From Scytalidium lignicola (lineage: Eukaryota; Ascomycota; Leotiomycetes): a DNA stretch of 39,231 bases. The notes beneath the pieces are model-generated. The model made no database searches and was not told the origin of the DNA. It saw only the letters and a program-made list of their open reading frames with translations. The stretch covers positions 1-39,231 of the forward strand of contig NCSJ02000375.1 of assembly GCA_002812745.2 (NCBI GenBank), in the 5' to 3' direction. Position numbers and translations under genes: made by a program. Below are positions 20,801 through 32,870 of the stretch, piece by piece. How positions within the stretch are numbered: the first letter of the stretch is position 1; every line of letters begins with the position of its first letter.

Positions 20801-22460
20801 ATGACTTTCTTAAGGGTTAAGAGCTTTTACCTTAAATTCTTTATATAACTTAATCTTTTTAACCTTAAAAACATGAGTAACCAAATCAAGGTAATCTATA
20901 ACTAATTAGTTAAGGAGAAGATTATCTTGAATCTCTTGTTAATTAGGATTTGTAATTATAATAATAAAATATATAAGTTTCTTGAAATAATATACTAAGG
21001 CTATTAAATCTTGAAATAACTGTTACATATAATAATTACTCCTTATAAATGTAAAAGGAAGTATAATATAATAGTTTAAGTTAATTATATTCATATCCCT
21101 TAACTGTAAAGCATTATGTACAAACTGATACAGATTAGTTTACAATTGATTTTGATGATTATGAAGTTAATCAAACTTGTAAGTTTTGTAATATATATAA
21201 GAATTAACAATATATTGTTAAAAGAGTTAATAATTATAAAAGATAAAAGAGAATTAATCTTTTCAAAGGTGTAAATGATAATGAAATTACATTTGTTATA
21301 TTAATTGTTTGTTTTTATTATTATTTTAATATTCCAAGTTATAATGTTAATTATAATTATCATAAGAGAATAATAATATGTAATGTGATAGTATGTAAAG
21401 AGTATAACTTGTTAGAATTCAAGTTAATCAAGACATCTTATTATTTTCACTTTAGTTAACTAATATAATATCTTTGGACTTAAATTCACCAGATTCCTTA
21501 AGAATAATTCTAATAATCTTATTATATATAAGGAGATTAATATACTTTAAATAATAAATGCCTTCTTTAATTAACTTTATTCAAGGGTTCAAACTTAGTT
21601 GAAAATACTTTAATTGTATAATTATACATTCAGAAGCTGTTTTATATAAGTAAATAAGAGGGTTATAGCTTATAAGCATAATATGAAGCTTATATAATAA
21701 CATTTAATTCAACTTAGGATTTTGATCAAACTGAATATTTATAGCATAATCTGAATTATAAAAGAACAATTAAGTGAATTTAAGTATTTTTAAAGAATAA
21801 GCTAAATCTAAAGGTCCTTATAAATAATATAATATGTTATGAATTAAAAAAGAGGTTATGTTATCTCTTTAGCCATTAGTATACTTGTCATTAGTATAAT
21901 TTATAAATGTAAAAGTNAAAAGCAAAGTTATATCTTCTTATTTAAGATTAAAATACTTTTGCTTATAAATTATCTTTTGTAAATAAGTCTTTTAATAATT
22001 AAGATAACTCATAAAATAACTTCAAATCTAATTTCTTATTCTTATAATAACTTATGAATGTCTCCTCTAGCCAGAGTAACATTTTACAATATGTATACTC
22101 ATCATTTATTTATCTTATGTAATAAGGCTTAATAAGTTAAAATACAGATATAAAGCCTTTTAACATATTTTGTGATTGTATTGCCCTTTAAGGAGGTTTT
22201 TGTAAACTTGTAAAAGTTATACTCAAGGCAATATTAGAAAGTGAAGAAGGTAAAGAAGATAAAGGAGATGAAGGAGGTTCAATGGTAAAAAGGATAATTA
22301 AAAGGGTTTTATAATTCTGAATTAACTTTAAAGTATGCAATTATACCAGTTAGACAAGAATTACAGATCAATTCAATTGTCTTCTCTTATTTGAAGATAG
22401 TAAAGTATTATAAGCTTGTTAAGTTTGTTATAAAGTATTTACATCAAACTCTCTTAACAT
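17880..22460 (-). mobile_element. Helitron Rep-helicase gene, full length but RIP-inactivated
   Basis: Helitrons transpose by rolling circle with one protein: an HUH endonuclease (Rep) plus a PIF1-type helicase. The minus strand from an ATG at 22460 to about 17880 (about 1,520 codons) follows the fungal Helitron order. It has THEEL-like CKMLLWLEETF, a FLIHNILYY block, YKTASE, KYQKHSLPYIYFILF (Rep HUH site, 20756-20764), KYIHKYIYKG (tyrosine region, about 20286-20322), FLYQEFPNYFV*NKKLKV, and a Walker A relic at 19220-19243. At the end are LTTLNYIMKELN and IIINKVQG. Frame is kept for kilobases; it shifts at the N at 21917 and again somewhere between 19220 and 18575. Stops are mainly TAA/TAG where Gln or Trp is expected. 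HUH His residues and Walker A are destroyed. I could not place the TC and CTRR termini. Confidence 0.88.
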
Positions 22461-25400
22461 TACTTAATCTTGATTTTAACAACAATATTCTTATAATTTA
22501 TCAGTATTTAAGTATACAAAGTATNAAAAAGAAATAATAGTATACTTTATAATTTAAGTAAATATTGTATAAATCACCTTACTGTCAGTGAAGGAAGTAT
22601 TCAACAAGATAATCTTTCTTATAAACTATATAATAACTAGTAAGCAAGAAAGAAGGAACATAATATCAAGTTCTTCTATTTATTATTTTATTAACAATTA
22701 AGATATTATAATTAAAAGGTATACTACTTTAAGTTATATAATTTCAAAAACATTAAGAAGTATAAAGAAGAGCTTATAATTAAAAACAAGCTTATGGACT
22801 ATAATNAAAAAGAACATGTAAAAGCACATTGAAAGGGATATGTAAAAGGGGAATCAATATTATATTATAATTCTTAAAGAGTATAATGTTTTTAAGTAAC
22901 TAAACATATGATAATTAATATACTGAAGAAAGAGAAGAATAAGTAATTGTATGATATTCTATGTATACCATGTTATTGATAACCTCTGAGAATACTAAGG
23001 CTATAAGTTAAAGAGTTGATTAGATAACTACATTACGAAAATAGTATAACTTATAATTGTAAATAACTAATAATATCAGTGAAAATAACTTTTACAAACC
23101 AATTAGAGGAAGAATAAAGGTAACGATTTACATAAAGGGGTTTATAATGTTTTCGATATTATATAGATAAACTATAAAATAACAAGTTATATAACAATTA
23201 AACTTTAACCTTATTACTCTAACTTATACAATTTAAACTTCTTAAAAGTATATTATCTAAACCTTCTTTTACTTATTATTCACATTTTACAAATAAAATT
23301 AATTTAACTTTAAAACTTCTTATTATATTAAAAAAAGATAAAATTGTTAAAATTTATATTTATAATAAATATATAAATATCTTTACTAACTCTTTAAGGA
23401 TAACTAAGTAAAACAAGAATACTCTTTTAGTTAAAGTTATTTTCAAAACATAATTGTACATCTTTGTTCAGAAAAGCACTTAAAGAAGAACTAAAAAAGA
23501 ATATTATTCCATTTCACTTAAAGGATAATAAAAATATAACTTTAATTGAAAGTTATATTTATTAACCTTCTCTTTTTAAAAAAGAACTTAAGTATATTAG
23601 ATTTAGTATTAGTAAAAGTTTATTATATATATAATAACATTAAAGGGAAACTAATATACATTTAGTATATTTCAATTTACTTCTTTTTATTATTATATAA
23701 ATTATATTATAAAGTTAGAATATACTTATCTTTTAAAATCAAGCAAAGTAGAATAACCTTAATTAGAATTCATGTATATAAATATAATACTAAATTAAGA
23801 CAATTTATAAAAACTCAATTTTTTTCCTTATTAATCTTACTTTTAACATTATTTAATAAAACTCTACTAAATAATATATAAAGCTTTATAATAATAATAA
23901 GGTTTATTCTTCTAATTCCTTTTATATCTCTTCTTCTTATACATTTACAATATGATTAAATATAATATCAACTTAAACTTTTCAAAATTCTTCTTTTATA
24001 ATAATTATACAAGAAATCATAATAACTTTTAATATTGTTATTATAATTAAGTAAACAACTAAGACAATTATAATATATTTATAAAAGTTATATCTTAAAT
24101 TAAGAACTTACCTGATTTACAGTATAATTTTCAACTATTAAATAAAAGAATCAACTTTTTTAATTTGATTAATATTGTCTTTTTAAATAATATACTAATA
24201 TTAATTGAACAAAGATTATATTCTTGGATTTAATGCTTTTAACTCATAATATTATTTCAAATTTATTATAACTTGTTATTTACTTATAATTTATTATACT
24301 TATAAGAATAATATATAATTATTATAAAAGTAAAAACTTAAATATATAAACAACTTAAATTTGAACTAGTCTTTATATCCTTAAGTAAGTAAGTTATTCA
24401 TTATATCTTAGAAATTTATTAATTAACAATTATTTAAGTTTTTATTCAAATCTAACAACAAAAGAGCTTTAGTATATAAAAACATCTTTGTTAAATGTTA
24501 ATATTACTAAATATAAAATTTATATCTTCTTTCTTAGTAATTTTAATGATTTATTCAATTATAACAAGTTTTTATACATTAACTAGTTATTAATCTAGAA
24601 AAGAATAAACAAGCAAAAAGAGTACAAGAAATATATAACTTAGATAAGAGAAGAGTAAAAGAGATATATAAAACAAATGAGTAATTAGAATACTTAAGAC
24701 AAGAATAATGATAGTACTCATTAAAGGTTAGAAGATTATTATAGNAAAAAATAACTTTACTAAAGAATTAGATTAATTATATTCTATTCTATTCATGTTA
24801 ATATAATTTATTTAAGAATAAACATCAATAAGTAAAAATAATAAAGTAGTTAATGTTTAATAAATATCTTTGTAGATTATTTAGACTAAATATTTAATTT
24901 ACTACTTAATAAAAGAATTCGGTTTTCAATTGATTTTAAGAAGTAATTTTAATAATACTATTAATTATAAATATTCTTTCCTTGAAAATAATAACTTTAA
25001 ATATACTTATACTTAGAAAAGTAAGTTTTATTCTAGTTAAAACAACTTTAATCTACTAAAGAAAGTAGTAGTTTGTACAAAATAATATATTATAATACTA
25101 GAATAAGATAAAAAGTCTACAAATGAATAAATAATATAAAATGAAAGTTAAGATTTCTTATTAAAAATTAACATAGAAAAATTTGTTTTTAACTTTTAAA
25201 ATACTTAGTTGAGTTAATAGTAAAAAGACTAGATTTAATTATATTATTAAATTATTCTAAATATTTAAAGAGTTCCTTGTTGAAATGCTTTTCAATTAAT
25301 TAATAAAAATATTATTATTATTNAAATTTATATCTAATAATTATATTAATTATAAGTATTTAAACTAATTAAACTTATTAATAATAATAATTTATTAGGA

Positions 25401-28110
25401 AAAAGCATTTATACATATGAATAAATTGCCTTTTCTATATCTTCTATTTGATTTATAAATAAAGAGCTTATAATAATATTTAGAATAAACTTTTTATTCT
25501 TTTTCTATGTTTATAAATTTACTTTATAATATTATACTAACTTATTATCTTATGTTTAAAGATTATAAATAAGTAATGTTTTCAATGATAAAGTATNAAA
25601 AAGAAATAACCTTTGTAAGAGTATAAGATTAATATTAACAAGTTTTATAATTTAATCATTACTTAACTAGTTTACTTATTACCTTATGATTATATTTAAT
25701 ATTAACATTCGAAAAATCAATTCTTTTCTATATATAAGTAAAAAGCTACTTATGTTAAACTTAATTTTCTTATTTTATTATATTATATTTTCAATTTATA
25801 ATAACATTTTAAAACATTCAAAGATATTCTTTTTTACTCTTAATAACTTTAACTTAGCTAAAGAATCATATTATTCATATTCACAATTTAAGCTTAACTT
25901 ATTTATTAAATAATCACTTAATAAATATTATTATAAAGAATAATACACCTTAAGATGCTTAATTAAAGGAAAAGTAAATAAGATAATATAAGTAAAAGTC
26001 TTGATTTGAGTAAACAAGTTAATATAACTATATTAAATTTATTAAAATTATTAAAGATAAAAACCTAAAAAATAAATACTAAGACTTTTATAATTAATAT
26101 ACAAAGTTTGAGTAGACTATTAAAAATGTTTATTAGATGATAATATAATCTAGTATGTATTTAATGTTTATCTTTGCATTACATTTTATTATTATTAATT
26201 TAACAAAGAGTAAATTGAAGATATTGAGTTTAATGTTATAAATATAAAAGAAATAATTAATAGAATTATATCTTCTTAAGCTTAAATTCACTAACATATA
26301 ACTAAATATCTTAAAGAACAAAATATTTAAAGAACTTTACTTTAGTTAACTGTGTAAACAAAGATATCCTATCAATATAATATTAAGGCAATTAACACTT
26401 AAAACCCTTTTTATTGTTTTATAATATTAAACATTACTTTTATATATGTATATATATTTTAATTAAACTTATTTATCAATTATTCTTCAAGAAAACCATC
26501 TTTGCATTTAAATACTATAGTTTTGTCATTTAACANTTTAAACATAATAATATTAATAAATAATCATTTACATAGTTTAATATAGAATAACCTTATAAAT
26601 TACTATTTATAAATACTTATTTTCTTATAACTTAATCAATTATATGGCTTTTACTATTAATTTTATAAGAGTTATAATAAGGAATATAAATCAAGACTTT
26701 ATTTATGCAGAGGATCTTGATGAGTTTATTATTAAAAGTAATGTTTAATGAATTAATTAGCTAATCAAGTACTTAACCTATTTTATCTTAGTATATTAAC
26801 CTAAAAGGAATGATAATATATATATAAGCTGTTAAATATAATTAATATATGAAATAATATTGTAGAACACAACATTTTTATTATAATTTTCAAGTTAATC
26901 TCGACTCTTTATGTTTATATAAAATTAGTAATATATAAGCTTTGCTTTTAATAATGCTAATAGTTATTCAAATATATATTCTTTAATAAAGTCAATGTTA
27001 TTTTCATAGAAAAACACAAAAAGTTATAAGTTATATATATACTTTATATTTCCTCTTAAGTAAAAGCTAAATTGTTAACTTAAATATTATTAAAGATATT
27101 ATTATATATTATACTTAAAGCTTTATATATAATTAATATACCTTTATTATAACAATGTTAATTATTATACTAAAATAGTATAACCTGCTTACTAAAGACA
27201 AAATCCAAGTTTTTGAATATAACATTAATGATTAATAATAAATATATAAATAGAAAAACATCAAAACAAACAAGTTATAAGAAGAACTAAATTTATTAAG
27301 TAATAAGTATATGTTTTTCTAATAAGAAGTAGAATTTGAAATAATAAATCAAGATTTTCAGACTGTATTATTAAAAAGCAATGAAGGTGTTTTCTATATT
27401 GATTTACTAATAGACTAACAATATAAAAAAAAATTTAATAAAGACTTTTAAAAAATATTATTATTATAAATTAGTCTTCAAGACTATTAATTCAATTACT
27501 TAACAGTTAATTCTTTATAAAGATAATTATAATTTATATTATTAGAAGGAAAATCATAACAGGCTAAAAGGAATTAGAATTGAAGTAGAATACTTTATTA
27601 TAAGTGTTTATGATAAAAGACTAATATAAAGAGAAGTCCTTAGTAAAGTAGAAAAACAAATATTTATAATTGAGAAAGATTTTAATCAAGGCAAAGGTAA
27701 TAAATTTTAAAGCTTTGTAAATCTTATAACTATTTATAATTAACAATTATAACAAATAATAATAAGGCTAATTCTCTTATAAGACAGATTGAGAATCTAA
27801 GACTTAAGTATATATAATAGTTTATGTTATTATTCACAAATATTTCTATGTTGTTAATAATAATATATTTAGATATATTATAACACTTNAAAAAAAGAAG
27901 GAAGAAGAGTAAAAGTATTTAATATCAATGTTTAATCTATAACTACTTGTTTGAATTAAAAAAAGAAAAAAAAGAAAAGTATAATATTGTATTACTTTAT
28001 TTCCTTCAGATTATTCTTTAAGTTAATATATCAGTAAGTATTTCAGCTTAAAGCCTTTGTATATTTGAGATATTCTAATTTAAATAAGATATTCCTCAAC
28101 TATACTCATT
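22461..28110. other. AT-saturated tract, no recognisable gene
   Basis: Stops are dense on all frames, with Ns before A/T runs at 22525, 22806, 24745, 25323, 25597, 26536 and 27890. Short ORFs at 25686-25913 (+) and 26133-26321 (-) are Phe/Ile/Asn/Lys-rich and match nothing I know. Probably decayed transposons. Confidence 0.55.
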
Positions 28111-28119
28111 ACCTGATAT

Positions 28120-28460
28120 CAATTTGGCAAAAGTAAAGCTTATCCACAATATTATACAAGCGCCCATCCAAAACAAGACTTGTACTATGGTAAGCAAGCA
28201 AAGATGGAAATGGAAAGTGGTCATGTCGAGATTCTGATAACTATCAAACTACTTGTTATGGATTATTTGAACTCTTTTAGCTGAAAAGTAAAGGCTTGTG
28301 GTATTAATCATTCAGAGGGTCCACATATAAGGATTTGGCAAAACCTAATGTTTTAAACACTTATTGTTGATACTCGAAATTAGCCAAATTTCATTTAAGG
28401 AATAGTAAACGGTAAATTATAATTGATTGGTCAACAAGAATTTGAGAATCTCTTCTACTT
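28120..28460. other. Less AT-rich patch with inverted and direct repeats
   Basis: AATTTGGC (28121-28128) and GCCAAATT (28383-28390) are inverted copies about 270 bp apart, and TTTGGCAAAA occurs directly at 28123 and 28333. The patch is richer in G and C than its flanks. It may be a small non-autonomous element or a solo LTR piece; no protein is recognised. Confidence 0.35.
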
Positions 28461-30290
28461 TATAAGTAAATAGTATAAGAAAGATAACTTGTTATTAATT
28501 GATAAAATGAAGTGCCTTTTTATATGGCTATAATAAGAATAAATATAAGTTTTACAGGAAATCATTTTTCTAAAGAATACAGAGTTTCTTTATAGAACTA
28601 AAAGGATTATTAAACGTTGATATAATACAACTATTAATGTATATTAAGCTTTTTAGACAATCCTCATACAGAATTTCATAAGTAGATGATTATTAATAAA
28701 ATATCATTTAAAAGTTCTTAATGAATTATTTTATTATAAGTTAAATGTTATACTCTCTTTGTAGAATATATATAAATATAACCATTACTTATTAATAGTT
28801 CTTCTTTATACTACTTGTATAAAATCTTATAACTTTAATCTTTATAAATTATACTACTTAGAATTAATAAATCCTCAAGATAAGATATTCATACTCTTAA
28901 GTCTAACATCAGATAAAGAGGATTTAAAAAGAAGAAGTATCTTTCCTGATTATACTAAGTCTTATACTGTAATTTATACTCTGGTAATAGTAATTATATT
29001 ATAATAAGATTACATATCTCTCCTCTTATTCTGTTAAACCCTTAAGCTTCAACTTAACTTATTATCCTAAATGCTAGACTAATCTTGATCTGTTACTTAT
29101 ATGTTATAAGACATAGAAATTAACTATATTACAATTTATTTTACGTTTAAAGTATTTAGAGTAGTCTTAAAGCATTTAAACATATTTATTACAAGAAGAA
29201 GTAATAACTTGATAAAGGGAATATCAATTGTATATAATGTATATGATGAGATTTATAAAGTTAAATCTTTCCTTAAAAGTGTTTTTAACCATGAAGTACC
29301 TCTTTTAAAGACATTTTCATAACAATTAAAGTAGTTAGTTGAAATTCTTTGTCTTATGTATTATAACAAAGGTATTTTTCTAGATTTTAATAATTGTCTT
29401 TAAGTAATAGTCAAAACTTCTATTAAAGATGTTGGATAAGACTAAAATACAAAGTTGGCAAGGATTAGAGATAGTTGCNTTTTTAAAGGCTATAACACTG
29501 TTNAAAAAGAGGTATACAGTACATTAGGGAATATTATATTAAGTTAGAAGTTAAATGATTTTTAGCTGATAAAATGAGCAGAGAAAATAATAAAGACAAG
29601 ATTATTGTATATATAAATAACTCTTATTGACTAAATCAAAAAATCCTTGATATAATAAATTATAAATTTATATTAAAATATCTTGTATTTTAAAAAGAAT
29701 AAAATCCTTATCAGATACTTAAAAAGTTAGCCATAGCAATTCAAGTATATCATTATATATCCTAGATAGTCAGAGTCAGAGAAGGTTGTAAGAAGAGATA
29801 AAGCACCTTAACAAGTGTCTTCTAAGTCCCTTTCTTGTATTCTGTACATTATTTACCCTTCAGATTCTAGTTAGTTGTAATAATAATATATTACTTCGTT
29901 TGTATTTTTAATAAGTTTACTTAGATCATTGNTTTTTCTTATTATCATTAACTGTATGTTCTGTAAAATAGGTTTTAATTATTCTACACAATTTTTCCAT
30001 TAGATAGTATATTTTAGCATTTGCAATAGATTAACTTACAATATTCTTAAGTACTTGATTATAATAACTCATGTTGAATTATCTTTAATGTCTAAAAGCT
30101 TCTCAATCAGATTTCAAAGTGTTATCAACTAGGTTATGAGTATTTCATTGCTGAAATATGAACTATTCTAATTAATAATGGAGAGTGCCATTATATTTCC
30201 CTTATGACTAGAATATAAATAGTTGTTATTATAAACCTCTTAACTTCATGTTTCTTAATACTTATTCAGAGAGTAACAGTTTAGGGGGAA
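28461..30290. other. AT-saturated tract, possible coding remnant unidentified
   Basis: The plus strand from about 28800 to 29350 has a long partly open reading frame (for example LINPQDKIFILLSLTSDKED) with stops at positions that could be Gln or Trp, suggesting a former gene. I do not recognise the family. Ns occur at 29479, 29503 and 29932. Confidence 0.4.
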
Positions 30291-30320
30291 AATAATAACA
30301 ACCTGTAACCGCACACATTC

Positions 30321-32135
30321 TCAATTCTGCATTTCAATACCTACCTCAACATGTTGAGCCTTCTCTTCATCCTTCGTCTCTTTTTCCTCTCCTAGTACAT
30401 ACAAACTCTGTCTAGGAGGAATTCTCTTTGAAACCTTAACTGTATCAAAAATGCTCTTACTATCAAAGAAGATTTGATCAACCTCTTCAAGTACTCAGCC
30501 TTTCGTCTCTGGAAAGAAGAAGTATACACCTACTTATGGTCAGAACACTTTAATAAATCAATTTTGGTAGCCTGGCTTACTTAGGAGAACNAAAAAAGAA
30601 GTTGATACAAGCAAATATTATATAATACTTCCAATGCAAAGTAACAATACCGACTAGAGTAATTTCTGCTACTACATAGCTAAACAACCATAAGCTACCT
30701 ATGTAGACATTAGTTTATGAAAACCCAAGTATAAGTATGCCTCTTACTAGTCGAAATTGCTGTAATTAGGATCCGCATACTGAGTGGAGAGATCTCTGAC
30801 GCGAAGAGAAATGTCAGACCAAGAAAGCCTGTAGAGAAAAAAAGGGAAAACATGAAGATAAAGACTCCAGCGACTGCAACCGATGCAGTATTCTGGGGCT
30901 GTAAGGCAATTCCCGCGATGATAGCCATACAAGAGCCCATGCCAATGGCGCTGAATACCATGAGCTTTCTTCAACCAAGTCGATCCACGGTAAAAATTCT
31001 AACCAAACAGCATAACGTCTGCTAGGTAAATACTGATGCTCTCAGAATCTTTGAGTTTGTCTTATTCAAACCTAAATCTTGTTGAACGACCTGAGTAACA
31101 TAAAAGGCTAACGCATTAATACCGGACATTTGCTAGAACATTTGCCCTGCAGCAACAAGACAAGCCCTATGGAAAAGCCGCTGCTTCCCATTGTGGAAGA
31201 GGTCTTTAAAATAACCCTCGCCGGTGATGGGCAAAGACTGTTGAATTAACTTTATTTCATTATCAACATGATTAGAGTTGATGTCAACGTCCTCAAGAAT
31301 AATAAGAATCTCCTGAGCTTCCTCGATCCGGTCTTTCTTGATCAACCAACATGGAGATTCTAGGAAGAACGGAGTAGTACAAATGACGATAAAGACCAAA
31401 AAATTGTTAATGCTGTGGGAAATCGCCAATTAACATCTCCAGTAGTATAAAACATACCAAAGTTTACCCAAGCAGCGATAGCAAGACCAAGACTAATGAA
31501 AAGGCCTTCTAACAAGACTATAAAATCATGATGTTGGTGCTTACTACATTCACTCTGCCAGTTTAGACTGGTAGCTGTTACAACTCCCATACCAAGACCA
31601 GAAATAATACGCCTGACGACGAGTTGACCTAGAGAGAATGAAGAGGATTGAATTATAGCTCCTATAATATTAACGAAACATCCAAAGATGATGGTGCGTT
31701 TACACTCAAGTCGGACACTCAGCCAGATGCAGTTTAAAGATCCAAAGAAGCATACAAGAGTATATATTACTACAACAGTACCCTATCACATTGTCAGTCA
31801 CATATTAAATCGGAGATCACAAACGAGTGTATATATCATATTATAAAAGAGGTCACACTTGTATCCTAGAGTTATCAGCATTCTGCAACCCCGTCGTCGT
31901 AAGAGTGTTGATACAAGGGAAATGCTTAATCCACAAGTCAAGATCAAGAAGGCCTCCGGTAACGTTATTATTATATCCATACCTATTTTAATCAGCATTT
32001 TTAAGATCACGGTTTTGTTTTAAATAACAAGCTAAATAATAAAACTTACATAATATAAGTTGGCATAATAACCGCCCAGATATAGGCTGTATTCAACGCG
32101 TTGCTGTGCATACCAAAGAAAAATCGTCATGTCAT
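30321..32135 (-). pseudogene. MFS sugar transporter (SP family), pseudogene with introns
   Basis: A hexose-type proton symporter of the plasma membrane by family. It is readable from an ATG at 32135 to a TGA at 30321-30323. Landmarks in order: YGYNNNVTGGLL, IYTLVCFFGSLNC, LGQLVVRRIISGLG, WQSECSKH, TGDVNWRFP, ESPCWLIKKDR, AAGQMF*QMSGIN, FLFASEISPLSMR, LHWKYYIIFACINFFF, FPETKG*VLEEVDQIFF. Introns inferred at 32049-31983, 31858-31783 and 30747-30699, plus one near 30575-30530. Premature stops at 32127, 31133, 31022, 30971 and 30495 are TGA where Arg (CGA) or TAG where Gln is expected. A frameshift sits in a six-base A run at 31398-31403, and the N at 30591 is an extra base. SPRWL reads SPCWL, and the RLGR motif is altered to RLEC. 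Confidence 0.9.
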
Positions 32136-32870
32136 TGATGCTTCTTGTTGAAGTAATTCTGTTCTACTTAGGATAATCCTAAAAATCTACATTTAACCAA
32201 GCTGGAGTAGAATTATTTATGCATTTCTGGACAATTATAAAACCACCTTAAAAAAGCTAAGGTAGTTTGTGTAAAGAAGGAGTAAGAAATAGTTGGCGGG
32301 ATGAGGCGTTCCGTTTGTTGAAGCTGTTCCTTACTAGCAATATTCTGCAATGATTCAAAGAGCATTACCCTAATGATACTTCTAGTCTCTCGTACGAGAG
32401 AGACTGGTAAGATAATATCATTATCGTGTGCTAGTCATAGCCATGGAAAGAACTCGGACATGAGACCTGGATCTATCTACAAGCTGAAGCATAATGTACT
32501 AGTATTACTCTTTGTTGTTTACTAGCAAGTAATTTGCGGACAATGGCCAAACGCTAAGAATATACATCCACGGTTTTCTAAGGAGTCTCCATGCCATAAC
32601 TCTCAAGTGTCGAAGAATTTGGAAAAGCTGAAGCAGAGAAGAATCCTGTATGTTGAACTTAAAGGGTATATACACGTCTTCTTCTAAGAAATTTGGTAGT
32701 ATAGCAATGCAAGTTTTCGATACATAGTTTGATTGTCTATCTACAAGTCCTCGATCAATGTCTTTTCATGTAATTTTGTCCTCTACTAACTGTACACTCC
32801 TACTCTCTGTCTTCTCCCAAGCCCACAGCCATAAATACTCATCTACATTTCTCCAGCAATCAGAAAACAA
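32136..32870. promoter_or_regulatory. Intergenic region upstream of the sugar-transporter pseudogene
   Basis: 735 bp between two minus-strand pseudogenes, so it is the 5' region of the transporter and the 3' flank of the flavoprotein. No ORF is convincing. It holds the palindrome at 32386-32401 and a GATA inverted pair at 32411-32425. Confidence 0.5.
32386..32425. promoter_or_regulatory. 16-bp perfect palindrome next to paired GATA motifs
   Basis: TCTCTCGTACGAGAGA (32386-32401) is self-complementary. Ten bases on, GATAAT-ATC-ATTATC (32411-32425) is an inverted pair of GATA-factor-like sites. They lie about 250 bp upstream of the transporter start. A regulatory role is an inference from form and place. 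Confidence 0.45.

Noticed and set aside
25686..26321. ORFs of 75 and 62 codons in the AT tract
   Set aside because: Composed almost only of AT-rich codons, expected by chance, with no motif.
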